Below are positions 48,422-60,776 of a DNA stretch of 64,000 nt, in pieces; within the stretch, counting starts at the first letter, position 1, and each line of letters starts with the position of its first letter. This DNA comes from Forficula auricularia (taxonomy: Eukaryota; Arthropoda; Insecta; Dermaptera; Forficulidae), in contig JALMQS010000258.1 in the NCBI GenBank assembly GCA_024734495.1, forward strand, positions 124,001 to 188,000, in the 5' to 3' direction. The notes under the pieces were generated by a model that was not told the DNA's origin, searched no databases, and saw nothing but the letters and a program-made list of their open reading frames with translations. Position numbers and translations under genes: made by a program.

Positions 48422-49370
48422 TAAATAGTTTATATTAACATAAACTCAGTTATTACAGAGTAAATATTCTAAGAGACCTGAAGAAGCAAAATCAAAACTT
48501 ACATTTTAGTAAATATTATATTATTATTATCCAAACTTATAAGGAATAAATAGTATAATAAATATATACTAAAAAAATTATTATTATTATTATATTAATT
48601 TTCTGTCTAGTTAGTTAACCACTAGTTAAACATAAACAAGCAATAATATTAAAAATTCCACGTTCTCAATCATTTGATGTTAAATCAAACAAGTTAAATT
48701 ACATAAATACAAGTAATAATCGTATTTAACTACAAAAGTCCTGGATTAATGAGCTTCCCTGCATTTTTAAATGATTATTTTTTTAATTAAAAAGATCCAA
48801 CAGAAAATAGTGTTATGTACAGCTAATTACCAACGCGGTTAACGGCTAATGGCTTTCTAACTTGTTTTACATCTCAGTATTTTATGGCGCAATTCCACTT
48901 TTTATATATTAAAAACTTCTTTAACCTCTGAATAAAATTAAACTTCTGAATAAATTAAAACTCAAATTTTTTTCTCGAAAAACTCTAGCTAAACAGAATA
49001 AACCTATTGATTTATTTATTACTTCTACAATCAATTCAAATATTCTTTTCTCCATTTTCAATAAGATTTATTGAAAGCAATGGGTTTTAATAAAAAGCGT
49101 GACTTGACTTAGCTTGTGAGGATTTATATTGGCGTGATTTCGAGAATATTTATTCATTCTACTTTTTTTTCTTTTTTCTTTCTCAACATTTTTCATATTC
49201 AAATCGGTTTCTGATTTAGAATTCCTCCTCTAAGACTTTATCGAAAGAAAGATATTATAGTCAAAAAAATCACTTCCCTAAATTAATATTGTATATAAAA
49301 TATAGAATTTAGTCTTGTTTAAATTCATTTCAAAAAAGTTATAAGATCTTAGGAAATTGGAGAAATAAAT
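48422..49370. other. AT-rich intronic DNA
   Basis: No feature recognised. Confidence 0.5.
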
Positions 49371-49460
49371 TAAATTCAGAGTTTTCTATTGAATAGGACT
49401 GACGTTTCGTCACTATATTTGCGACTTCTTCAGCGACTTATTCTTCAACTCAATTGTCTG
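49370..49460 (-). repeat. Single-arm fragment with hammerhead-like motif
   Basis: On the minus strand CTGAAGAAGTCGC (from 49433), loop, GTGAC and GAAACGTC (from 49408). Related to the arms of 13774-14002 but no inverted partner seen. Confidence 0.5.
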
Positions 49461-49813
49461 ATATTATTATAAGAAACAGAAATTTATCTTATTCTTAAAC
49501 ACATTAATTTTTCATTACAGTTAAAACAAAGATCTTATAAATTAATTAAATTATGGATACGATTCACCAAACAATTTCAAAAAATATTTAAGTACATATC
49601 CCGTTTATAATGAAGAAATTAAATTAATGAAACATACAGTTAAATAATATAAGATTTTGAAAAAAATTTAAATTTTATTTTCATGTGAGAAGCAGAGTTT
49701 AAAAAAATAATTATAAATTTTGTTATCTACTTAGTATAAATATTAGGACAAGGGGGTAGAAAAAAAAAGTATAAATATTGTAATTTATTTGAGACTATTG
49801 TTTTGAAGCCTTT

Positions 49814-50149
49814 GCCCATAGAGTAATATAGAGTGGAAGGCTACCGTATATCGAAAAAGCGCTCTCTAGCGAGTGCAGGGCGAAAACTCTTATTAGTTCT
49901 TAAGAGCTATCCAAAGATCATAGAACATTCAAAGCCTTTGTCATAGATAAGATACATACCCTTTATGTTATATATATAAGGGCATTTTTTTACTCTTGAT
50001 AATGACACCAAAATTTGCCCCGAATAGAACGGTTTCCGCCATTTTATTGGCGAATGGTTTCGCCCTCTTCTCGCCAGAGAGCTCTGTACTCGTATACGCT
50101 AAAATACATTGGCTCTTTATGGAGCCTTCCACTCTATATTATTCTATGC
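49814..50149. repeat. Long imperfect inverted repeat
   Basis: GAGTAATATAGAGTGGAAGG at 49821 is inverted at 50123-50143 (CCTTCCACTCTATATTATTC); inner parts GCGCTCTCTAGCG and CGCCAGAGAGCTC also pair. Loop about 150 bp. Outer flanks resemble the CTTCGAAAC/CTCAAATAAAT repeat seen at 1695 and 31210. Confidence 0.6.
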
Positions 50150-50216
50150 CTTAGGTAAAGACCTTCTTCATTAGTCTAATATAAATATTCCAAATGGGGT
50201 GTATCTGTAAATATTT

Positions 50217-50446
50217 TAAATTGAAAGTTTCTTTTTGCCGAGAGTAGCAGAATTTTTATAAATTAAAGGAGACAACAAAATAGTGTGTCTTCTGTTCAAA
50301 AAATACATTTTTAAGGAATTCCTGTGAATCAATTGTAATAGCTGATGAAGAGGGGAAAGCCCTCGAAACTATAATCTCGTTATAAATAAATTTAAACATG
50401 TATTTTTCGAACAGAAGCCACAATTTTCTATTGTCTCCTTTAATTT
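50217..50446. mobile_element. Foldback, TTTGCCGAGAGTAG family, most complete copy
   Basis: Arms GGAGACAACAAAATAGTGTG and inverse near 50425-50445. The central plus-strand hairpin CTGATGAAGAGGGGAAAGCC then CTCGAAAC lies at 50346-50373. TAAATATTTT occurs on both sides (about 50207-50216; 50447-50456), a possible 10-bp duplication. Confidence 0.65.
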
Positions 50447-50459
50447 ATAAATATTTTGT

Positions 50460-53270
50460 TTATATTTATCTAATTTAATTTAAGCCTAAAATGGTAAAAT
50501 TCTATTTTAACAGAGTCCGTTCACCCTCTCTTTTGCACCCTCTCTTTTGCACCTTCTGTTAACCCTCGTTTCAATTGAAAAGTTATCCAATACATCGTGG
50601 CATTTTTTTTCAAACTATTATTTATGAGTAAAACTTTTTCAATTAATCCCCTCACATGTATAATTGAATATAAATTGAGATTCTATATTTTATCGAGAAA
50701 TTATCGGAAAAGGCAATATTTAATTGCCGATAGATATCCAAACGGATCAACAAACATGCAAATTATACGCTGTTAATTAATTATGTAATTAAAGCCGATT
50801 AATTACATAATATATTATCAAATATTTAAAAGGATTTGTTTGTAACGCAAAATATTTCGCCTTTTTGAACATAACTCCTTTATTTATTATATTAGGCCTA
50901 TTTAGATCTCCATTTGAACCCTTTCTTCATCAGGCCGCCTTTAATACTAAAATAAAAAAGTGAGAATAAAAAGAGACAAATTGTTGTTGTTTTTTTTTGT
51001 TAAAAAAGTATACATCTAACCATTTTGTTATTGCATGCTTGGTTATCTCTTGCAGAGTATATTTTAAAAGAGCTGCAATTTCGCTCTCTAATTTCGCCCT
51101 CTCTTAATGCTAATTTATGGGGCTTCTTTTTTTACAGTTACTGTTTTAATTTTATTCCTGCGAGATAAATTAATTTATAGCAAATGGGCTGCCATTCAAA
51201 ATCAGATAAATATTTTTTACGTATTTTTTTATATTTGGTGTAAACTAATTATCATCCGATTAAATATAATAAAATTACATTATATGGAGCAGTTTTGTTA
51301 AGGCTTTCATTTATCACTAATGGTCCATAAAAACAATTTAAGTATTAACAGTTTTTTTGCCGATAAATTCAACATAGAATTTCCAAAACACGTTTTTACT
51401 AATGAAATATTACGCAAACAGTTGACAATTTTTTTATTTACAAAAGTGAGTTTTGAATATAAGAAATCAAAATATAATTTTAAAAGCCATTGGAATAATT
51501 ATAGCTTATTTATTGGAACCGGCAATATGATGGAAGATATGACAGATTAAAAGATATAGGACTCAGGAAAGCTATATAACGTGGCATGGATCGCTCTGTA
51601 ATGATGTGGAACCTTGAGGATAGGAGTGATAGAGAGGCAGGAGAATTGTGATAAAGAAGAATGTTAAAGATTAAATAGATAGACAGAATTACAAATGAGT
51701 AATTTCTGACTAGAATGAAAGAAAATATAACTTTATGGAACAAACTGCGAACGATAACAGCGCAGATGATGGAGTACACGTTAAGACATTAAGAATTTGT
51801 GAAGGATATTTTGAAGTAAAATTAGGGTAAGGGAAAGACCAAGTGTAGCGGCCCGTGTTGCTTTGGCTACGAGCCGCTAGATGACTCAGTCAGATCGTTG
51901 CGACACTTTGCATGAAATTTATTGAAATACTGATATTTCGGCTCCAGAAACAGAGTCCGATAGAAAGAGTAAAATTAAAAAATAAATTTTTAATTAATTT
52001 TTAATTAACTCCATGAAAGAATCAATCAATCTAACTAATAAAGCTTTAACATGAAAAGTTTGATTTTTCTTCTCAAGCTGTTTAAATACATTTCATTTTT
52101 GAGATTTTGTATAAAAATACATTAATAAAAGTTAATATCAAAGCAAAACACAGATATAAACTTTTAGAAAACTGCACAGGTCTAAAATTGTTTCTCTATA
52201 GAGTTTGACCAAGTTTTTCCTATAATAATTTTATTTTCTTTCAATAAATTTCTTGTCAAATTAATGGAGAGTAGAGAAAATGAAATATTAAAGCTAATTG
52301 AATTGAATCATATGGAGTAGGTTTTTTGGATTTATTTGATTCGTTTCCACGAAAGAGGTAGAGAAAGTAAAACGAAAGAGGTTGAAGGGTGGGGGAAAAT
52401 TCAATGCCTTCTTTGGGGGGGGGGTGCTACTGAGAGGATTTCCGTTTTGGGGAAGGAATTGAAAGTCTCTGCAAATGACGATCGCTGCTGCTGCTTCTTT
52501 TTCGTTCATTTGCCCCCCCCCACTCTTTGAGTTCCACCCTTGTGACCACCCTCTTAACTCACAGAACCTCCATACTCATTTCGTTTCTTTTCTTTCTTTT
52601 TTTTACGTCCCTCCATTTTCTTGGCTGTAAAATACCTTATTGCCAACTTTCAAAGTGACGCTATTTGTTCAATCTGTCCCAATCAAGGGACATCTATAGT
52701 TTAAGAAAAATAAATTCGACTGATGGAGATGGGAGAACAAAAAAATATTCTTCAATTTTTCGATTTAAGACACAAAACTTAAGAGATTAAATCCAGCTTT
52801 AAATAGATTGGAATTTTTTTCTTTTCCATTTGAGTTTGTAACAAATGGTCAGAAAAGAAAGAAGTCTTGGAAAAGTTAGAAAAACGTTAACATGAGATTA
52901 AAAAATATGTGCGGGTACATATAATAAAATGGGAGTTTCTGTTGTATATGTTTCTTCTTGTTTTTAGAAAACAAAGTGATTTATATATTTATTAGAATTT
53001 TCGTACCTACCCTAGTCTTGGTGAACATGTTCATGACTTCTTTTTAATGTAAAGTTTATATACATATTAAGATATACGTTAATACACTTGATTGTATTAT
53101 CATAAGCAATTGTATATTGTATCCTAATTGAGCTGTTTATTTTGAGAGTAGCCTAAGTCAATTTTTGTTATTTCGAGATGCTCCTACGAATTCAAGAGAT
53201 ATTGTATACTTCATTGACTGTGATATTATAAATATTTATAAGAATTTTGCTGGCTTGGTGTGTACTGGAT
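50460..53270. other. Intronic DNA, no gene recognised
   Basis: Frames at 51107-51779 have no domain. 52336-52560 is GC-richer with homopolymers G10 (near 52418) and C9 (near 52513) and a CTGCTG run; it may be conserved non-coding or an unrecognised relic. Short GC-rich patch at 51845-51900. Nothing assignable. Confidence 0.4.
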
Positions 53271-53275
53271 ATATT

Positions 53276-53738
53276 AATTTTTTATTGTTAAGGATAAATA
53301 AACTGAATTTGCTTCTTTCCAGTAATTTATTTTGTTTTTCAAATGGTTATTCCAAATATTTCGAGAGCGTTCTCAGCATCTCTTCCTCAGTGGAAACCAC
53401 TCCCCCACCAATGTGCCTACCCCATCAGTTTGTACAGAACATTGAAAAAATAATTTATAAATTTCATTGGACTTCATTATAAAGAAATGTAAATAATTGT
53501 ATATTCGTATGTTCTCTCATTTTAAATTTGTATATATGTATGTGTGTGTTGTGTGATCGAGCTTTTTTCAATGTTCTGTAGAAACTGATGGGGTCGGCAC
53601 ATTGGTGGGGGAGTGGTTTCCACTGAGGAAGAGATGCTGAGAACGATCTCGAAATATTTGGAATAACCATTTGAAAAACAAAATAAATTACTGGAAAGAA
53701 GCAAATTCAGTTTATTTATACTTAACAATAAAAAATTA
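53276..53738. mobile_element. Foldback element (about 463 bp)
   Basis: Arms AATTTTTTATTGTTAAGGAT (53276) and inverse ending 53738; paired region of about 165 bp per side, loop about 130 bp. Each arm encodes the same Ser/Leu-rich frame (SNLFCFSNGYSKYFE visible on both strands), an effect of the palindrome. Both arms carry TGGTTTCCA-CTGAGGA-AGAG...CTC-GAAA-TATT-TGGAATAACCA. Confidence 0.8.
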
Positions 53739-56360
53739 TAAATATTATAAAGGCATCTATGTCTAACAAAATCTAATATTAACACATTTTTTTCAAAATT
53801 GGACGTATGCTACTTTCAAAATAAACGATTTGATTATTAATTCGGATAAACTGAGCTTTGAGATTTAAGGAAAGAAAACAATATGAATCCATTTCAACCC
53901 AAAAAGCTAAATTTTGTAGTTACTTGGAAATATTCTATGAATATCGAAACTTTCCCCTGATCTAGTTTACATCACATAATGATTATAATGTGCCTTCTTC
54001 TATACTTCTATAATCATATATAGGATCACATTTGAGCATTTTTATAAAGATAGGGGATTAAAATAGAGATATACACATGAGTCAAGATCACTACGGCTAT
54101 TGAGTATGGTTGGGAAACGATTTGTTTCTTTAACTTGTCGCTGCAATGGTGGATTGGTGAATTAAGGACGCTAGTTCTATTCCTCCTTACGTGATTTTCG
54201 TATTAAAATATATGGAAGGTTCATGGTAAAAATTATTATGAGAGAATGTTGTGTGATCGTGTCCATAACTGCATTTTAAAATAATCCAGAATATAAAAAT
54301 CCACGTGAATAATTTTTTATTTGAATTTTTAATCTCAATTGAACATTTCTAAACTGATTGTTTTTGAAAAAGAAATAAGAGATATTATAGCGAATTAAAT
54401 TTAAGCTTACCTGCGAATTAAAATTAACAATATTAATAGTGGATATACGTGGTCAAGATTAAGAAAGAGATGTTGAAATTACTCAAGGAATACTTAAAAG
54501 GTGTTTTGGAGCTGAAGGTGTTTGTGTGAATTGATTGAAGGTTGTTTAATTCGGAGAAGATATAAAAAGTAAGTGGATTCCAATATATTGAAGTCATAGG
54601 GATGAGCTTTATACAAAGATTGATCATGGTTTGAATGAAAATAAGTAAATAAAGCTATATGAGGAGTCAAGTGTTGAACAATAGGTTTTATTCTATTAAT
54701 CAGAATAAAGTCAATCTCTATAGAAATCATAGGTAGAGAAAATCAACTGTGTTGGCTCATTTTGTCATCAATTTGATCGAAAAATGAAAAATGATGGTTA
54801 TATGTTTGAAAATCTTGTAATTAAGTCAATGGGAAACTAGTGATCTCATCAGAAAATATGTCAAATTTTGTAATATCTAAAAGATAAGTGAAAAGGCAGA
54901 ACTGTTTCTACAGCGGACAAAGTATTAAGACCAAGGAAAGTCAAAGCCTTAATATTTTATTGATATTGTTCCTTTCAGAATGGCGTTCAGAATGATTATA
55001 GAATCGCATAATTTATACTTTAAAAAATGGAATTCTTAGTGTTTTGTATTGATTTATACAGCCCATTTGTTATACGTGTATACATATTTATTAAAACCTT
55101 TGTAATTTTAATGGAGATTTCTTAAGTTCTAAAAAAAGAATTTAAATTTGTCTCTTTTTTCATTTTGATGAAATTCTTTTCCCCTTTTGATCTCGTTTTT
55201 CTTTGTTAATTTTTTTTTCATTTTTTCTTTTATTTTCTCTCTCTATATATGTTATAAATGCTAGTATTTTAAAATATTGCATTCCCTTGCCCTGACGTGC
55301 GCTTTTTGTTTGTTTGTTTGTTATTAATTTTTTTTTTTTTTTTTTTTTTGCTAGCATATTCAGCTGCAGAGAAAACGCAACATAAAATCAAAATAATAAA
55401 AAAAATAAACCTTTAACCACAAATACATGATTTTATTTTGGAATCAAAAACCACAGATATTTGATTTGTTTTAAAAACCCTATCGATTCCGATAAATACA
55501 TACCAATAATTATAATCTCTTGCAATATTTATTTATTGAATCTAATCAAAAATTTCATATCGGTTATTACTTAACCTCAAACACAATTTTTAAATACCTA
55601 CATATTTTCCACTATTTCAATAAATTCTACAACAAATTTCTTGGCTAAAATTCAAAACTAGAATGTAAACCTGTCTACCATTGCAAAGTAAAATAGCGCT
55701 ATCTTGAGTCTCACCTTTGAAGAGGTGCTCACGAAGTGGAATTTCCACTATTTAGATGAGTGGTTCATGTACAATTAGTTTAGTTAATTACTGATCGTAA
55801 TACATCGTCGATATTTTGGTTTATCATAATTTATACACATTTAAAACAACAACGTAAAAACTTCATGTGTTTGTTTTCATGCATTGCAGTCTATTAAGAA
55901 CTAGTGAAAAAATTACATCACTGAAACATTCAAATTCAGGTCAAAACGTTGCAGTTTCAAGGGTTTATTTTATAATAATTTAAACAAACAACAATGTATT
56001 ATAAAGATTATAAAGTTATGATGATCACCAAAAGGCATCCTTATGGTCAGTAGGGGAACCCTTGAAGAGGCTAAGGACTTAATTGTTAAGCTGCAAGACC
56101 AACATGGTTTTGAAGTTCAAAGTTTAAATAATGGAGACGTCTAGATTAACTAGAAGAATAATACAAACAATGGCGGTCTTTGGTTGATTATTATTGGAAC
56201 TACAAACTCGAAGAAGATTTAAAGGGTACGTTAAGTTTGCAAGATCTAACGAAATTAAATATTTGTTTTGATTCAAAATAAATAAAATTATCAAAGTTTT
56301 GAGAAAGTTTCTTAGTTTTTTTAATTCCAAACAAAAAAAGAGATATTTTAATTAATTAGA
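53739..56360. other. AT-rich intronic DNA
   Basis: No exon or element recognised; frames at 54433-54730 and 55160-55357 are composition artefacts. T18-type run near 55330. Confidence 0.5.
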
Positions 56361-56980
56361 CTGTTCGACAAAAATTTCTCCCCTAAATCTAACAATGGAT
56401 TCCCGTAGAGTTTTATACACTGATTATCATGCAATTTTCCGATTGTTTACAACACATCAAAGCTCCGAGATATTATCGGTCAAAATGACGAAAAATGCCA
56501 TTTTGACCTATTTTCGAATCCCGTTAGATATTAACCAGCAATATTTGAAATCAAAACATTTCTTTGACGTAATAGAAAATAGCGTCCTCTTTGAATTTCA
56601 AATTACCACTTGTTTTTAGCTCAATTAGAACTCGAGTTATAACTAAAAAACTTAAACTACGTAATTATAAAGGATAATAAACATAGATAAGAAAATAAGG
56701 TCTTAGTTATAACTCGAGTTCTAATTGAGCTACAAATAATTTGAAAATCAAAGAGGAATCAGTTTTTTATTACATCAACAAAATATTTTGATTTCAAATA
56801 TTGCTTAATTAATGGGACTCGAAAATAGGTCAATGGGCTTTTTCGTCATTTTGACCGATAATATCTCAAAACTCCGACGTGTTGTAAAAAATCGGGAAAT
56901 TGCATGATAAATAGAAAACTATACTGGAATCCATTGTTAGGTTTACGGGGACACATTTTTGTTTAATTTTTGTCGAGCAG
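56361..56980. mobile_element. Large foldback element (620 bp)
   Basis: Arms begin CTGTTCGACAAAAATT and end AATTTTTGTCGAGCAG; pairing continues through AACAATGGATTCC, TATTATCGGTCAAAATGACG, AATATTTGAAATCAAAA and CTCGAGTTATAACT to a centre near 56675. Arms of about 290 bp. The frame at 56395-56619 lies within it. The fragment at 32505-32750 is a second, partial copy. Confidence 0.85.
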
Positions 56981-57349
56981 TTATTGTTCTCATGTTCTTG
57001 AAACTCTCAATTGAATTTGAGTGATTAATGATCCCATGGTGTTTGTTTATTCAATGAATTTCTCAATAAGAACTACTGATCATGCCCTTTAGATTAATTT
57101 ACTTCAAAACTTTCTCGACAGATCTATCATAGAGAAATTATTCAAAACATCCTCTCTTTACTATCTTCAACAACTTAGTCCAACCGCTTGCCCCTAAAGT
57201 TCAATAATTGAATCTTTGATCATTCAAATCTCCCTGTCAACGGGTGAATGTTCCAAAATGAAACTCCTCAAATAGATTGTGGTTAAAGGTTTGCAAAACT
57301 AAAAAGAGAAAGTAGCGAGTAGCAGGATGCGTGCCTGGGACCCCCTTAC

Positions 57350-57479
57350 TCGTGAACTCGTCCTGCTCTCCTTCCTCAGCTTCTCTAGCCAGCTCCTCCG
57401 GAGTTTTCTTCTTCCTCATCAGGGGGTTGGGCTCCTCCTGAGGTATCTCCGTCACCTCCTCGCGCTTCTTGATGTTGTA
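57350..57479 (-). CDS. cpx: Complexin, internal coding exon
   Basis: Complexin binds the assembled SNARE bundle, clamps spontaneous fusion and promotes Ca2+-triggered release at synapses. This 130-nt exon encodes 43 residues starting YNIKKREEV, then EIPQEEPNPLMRKKKTPEEL and ending EQDEFT, plus the first base of the next codon (phase 1). This is the well-conserved stretch just C-terminal of the central helix. The acceptor (TTTGTCTACAG, ending 57480) and donor (ACGA|GTAAGG at 57349) are both good. Joined to 27778 the junction codon becomes AAG (Lys), giving DEFT-K-LKNSIETQ as in other insects. Codons are GC-rich against the AT-rich surroundings, a sign of selection. The longer open frame (57237-57599) overruns both splice sites. 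Confidence 0.93.
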
Positions 57480-58192
57480 CTGTAGACAAAGACATGCAAC
57501 GAACGGGACCTTAAGGCGGGCAGCGCATGCTCGAATAGAAGTAGAAGTAGAAGAGAGTGTAGACAGAGGGAAAGTCAACTCAAACCGGTATAGTAGCAAC
57601 GCAATACCGTATTCTAGAGAAATACGCTCAAAGAGGACGAACGTATTTCTATAGATACTTTTACTCTCTACAAAATAATTATCAAATATATTTTATACAT
57701 ATTCATATTCTAATACACTCACCTTTGCGACCCTTTATTGTAGAAAATTTTCAAGTCAATCATTTTTCTATCTTTGGATTTATTTATTAACTAAAACATT
57801 TTTTATCACACTAATATTAAATATCTTAACGCGGTTGATTTGTTATTAAAAGATTCAAACGAAATTACTTTAGATTATTTTATTGAGGCATACTCATCAC
57901 TCATCATAATCCACGACTTCTTTCCAGTCTACATCAAAGAATAAATTTACATAGTCAAAATAAATGATAAGGGATCGTTCATTCTGATGAAAATATCTTA
58001 TTAAAAATGTCTTGTCTAATCTAGGTGGAAACTTTTCTTTTGCTAAATAGGTACCTCAACTAACGAAGCAATAAGCCTGCAATTCTGTAGGATCGGCTTA
58101 CTCTAAGGTGTCACTTTGCATGCATAACTTTCAGGGGCTATGTTTAAGCTCGTTTGGTTGGCATATAATTTCTTAAAAAAATAACAATAAAT

Positions 58193-58699
58193 GTAATGGA
58201 AGGCAGCCCAGAGGTAGTGAGGAAAGAAAAAATTAACACATATCAAATAAGGTGTAATTTATTGGAATCCTTCCTCCTTTCCTTTCAAACCGACGTTCCG
58301 GAGGATTTTTCCTCCTTCTTCAGGGTTTCAAAGGGTCAATGAATGAAACAAACAAAATGTTTCCTTCCTCTCTCCACAGCAAAGTTCAAAAACTTTCTTC
58401 ATTTTTATTTTTAAAAGCCATTTAGCTATCTAATTAAGAAAAGGAGGAAAAAAAATTGTTTTTCTATGCCTTTGTTAAAAATGAAGAAAGTTTTTGAACA
58501 CTACTGTGGAGAGAAGAAGGAAACATTTTATTTGTTTCATTCATTGACCCTTTGAAACCCTGAAGAAGGAGGGAAAAATCCTCCTAAACGTCGGTTTGAA
58601 AGGAAAGGAGGAAGGATTCCAATAAATTACACCTTATTTGATATGTGTTAATTTTTTCTTTCCTCACTACCTCTGGGCTGCCTTCCATTACATTCAATT
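58193..58699. mobile_element. Foldback element (507 bp) with 14-bp direct repeats
   Basis: Near-perfect palindrome, arms GTAATGGAAGGCAGCCCAGA and inverse, centre near 58445. Direct repeats AAATAACAATAAAT lie at 58179-58192 and 58700-58713. The right arm has ATTCAATT beyond the left arm's end; the copy at 41077 has it on the left (AATTGAAT), so the left end is truncated. The arms contain CTTTGAAACC-CTGAAGA-hairpin-TAAAC-GTC-GGTTTGAAAG (58550-58602). Confidence 0.9.
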
Positions 58700-58892
58700 A
58701 AATAACAATAAATTTCATTAAATTTAATCATGTATATTGTATCTGGGACCATCAACATAATTTGAATATGAATATAGAATTCAAAAATGGATTAAAGTCG
58801 TCTGTGAATTTAAGCCTTTTGTTATAATATGTTGATTAGGATCTATTTCGAGAATTTTTAATGCGTAATTTTTAATTGGAATTTCTTTATTA

Positions 58893-59268
58893 GGCGCCGT
58901 CCATAAATTACGTCACACAGTAAGGGGGAAGGGGCAACTCAGATTTTTGACAAAATGTGACAGGGGACCCGGGGATCTTAAAAATTGTGGTGTCACAAAA
59001 GTCAAATAAAAAATTAAAAACAATTTCAAATAAATTTTTTAAATTTCAGGTTATTATTATTCCAAACTGGAAATGTTGGTAAAATAAATCTAGACAAAAA
59101 CTAGAAATTTTTAACAAAAACACTTAAATTTACAACAATTATTAAATTATAGGGTATAAAAGTGATATTGTGTCGTCACAATACAGGTGGGGGGCTCAAT
59201 GAAAATTTGACAGAATGTAACACAGGGGGAGGGGGGGGTCTAAAAATCTTGAATTTATGGACGGGCCC
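58893..59268. mobile_element. Harbinger-like MITE (376 bp)
   Basis: Ends GGCGCCGTCCATAAATT and, inverted, GGGCCCGTCCATAAATT, flanked by TTA at 58890-58892 and 59269-59271. A 3-bp TTA duplication fits PIF/Harbinger. Subterminal purine-rich runs (AAGGGGGAAGGGG; GGGGGAGGGGGGGG) are characteristic of this dispersed insect repeat. No coding capacity. Confidence 0.75.
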
Positions 59269-60368
59269 TTATCTAAATATAATTTTCTAATCTCGAAATG
59301 ATTCGTTTAACAGATATTAATAATTTTCTAACCTACAAAGAAAAATTGTTTTCAAAAGAATGTATTAAAGTCGTCTGGTAACTTAAAAGTCTTTTTTAAG
59401 AGAATCAATTTTGAAAAATATTTCTGTCAGATATTTCAAATTAGAAAAGATATAGAGTTTTTGAAGTATGGATTACTAGATATAAACTGTTTGGCCTATT
59501 AAATCCTCCCGTTTATAAGAAGTTATAATAAATATTTTGGATTTTTTAAGATATGGTACAATTCTGAGTAATCTCTTTTTCATCCATTTAAAAGCTTGAT
59601 TTATATTATGCAAATTCTCCTTCAATTTGAATTGCAAAAAGACTGTTTTTAAAAACATTGAGTAAGTTTTTCATGACCTAGTTACTCGATGTGAAAGAAA
59701 ACTTGCATAGTGTAATTTAGACTAAAGAATATAGTTTTTGAAATTCAATTATGCCAGGTGTTAATTAATATTAAAATGTATTTGTTGCTATAATGAAAAA
59801 ATCCGTTTCATATTTATTTTCAAAGGTTAATTAAATTAAATTTATTAAATAGTCATTTTAGTTCCCGAGGCTAAGAAAATGCAAAATAAATTTAATAAAA
59901 TAATTTTTAATTTATTTCATATATGATTAAACTATAATAATATTGAAATTGAATTCAAAACAAAAGTAGATAGCCCTAGGCCAATGATCTTGCACATTTT
60001 AAGCAAAAGAGAATTCATTTTATAATAATTAATTTATATATAATATATTATACATTTTCTAATGATATACACAAAGCAATTTTAAGCTTTGGAAAATAGT
60101 ATATATTATATTCTCTAGTCATCTGATTTCAAACTACGCTGTAAAATTTATACTATAATTTTTAAAATATTAATAAAGAATTAATCAAAGGTAAATTAAT
60201 TAATTGAAAAATAATAAACCTGATTAAACAAAATATGCAACTAGGTATCTGGATCTTATGACCTAATAGCTGTAAAATATTTAAAAAAAAAACAACTTAA
60301 ATTACTTTTCTCTCGGACAAACAATTTTTATAAAAATTATGGGCAGCAAAAATGTGATTCACGATAAA

Positions 60369-60594
60369 CATTTTTTTTTATTTTTATTTTATTTATTTAT
60401 TGTCACCGGGAACAAAGCCCATTTAGACAGCACATCAGTAAAGTGTTAGTAGGGTTAGTGAGAGAGCAGAGTTTTAGCCGGTAGAAATTTTATATGCTAG
60501 CCATGATCGAACCCCGCCATCTTGCTTGAATATCGTCATCAACGATATTGAAGCGGGGCCAGCGCGTTAGCCAGCCCGGCCAACCCGACTCCCT
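60369..60594 (-). mobile_element. tRNA-derived SINE, family B
   Basis: On minus the head is GGGAGTCGGGTTGGCCGGGC, with B box GGGTTCGATCATGG-like sequence and tail GGGCTTTGTTCCCGGTGACA followed by A/T-rich repeats. Direct repeats ACGATAAA flank (60361-60368; 60595-60602). Same family as 63571-63787. Confidence 0.85.
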
Positions 60595-60776
60595 ACGATA
60601 AAGATTAAAATTAAAAATATATACCAATATATATTATATTAATAATAATAATAAAAATTCGAGTAATTTTTTTATAAAAAAGACGGAAAATCAAAAAACA
60701 TCATAAGTAAAGGGGTTGGAAAAATTGCTATATAATCTCAAGCCTTTAAAAACTGACTCTAATAATGTATATGTTA

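Larger units (their letters stand above)
27779..57349 (-). other. Complexin intron (about 29.6 kb)
   Basis: Bounded by GTAAGG at 57349 and CCCGTGCAG at 27779 on the minus strand. Filled with SINEs, foldback elements, a hAT element, a mariner, two CCGACTTC-type modules and a suspect foreign block. No other exon with a convincing match was found inside; a GC-richer stretch at 29320-29440 was considered and left unassigned. Confidence 0.75.

Noticed and set aside
53165..53785. Overlapping Leu/Ser-rich frames on both strands
   Set aside because: Same palindrome effect as above.
57237..57599. Whole 120-codon frame as a single-exon gene
   Set aside because: Only residues from YNIKK to EFT match complexin; both edges coincide with consensus splice sites and the sequence outside does not match.
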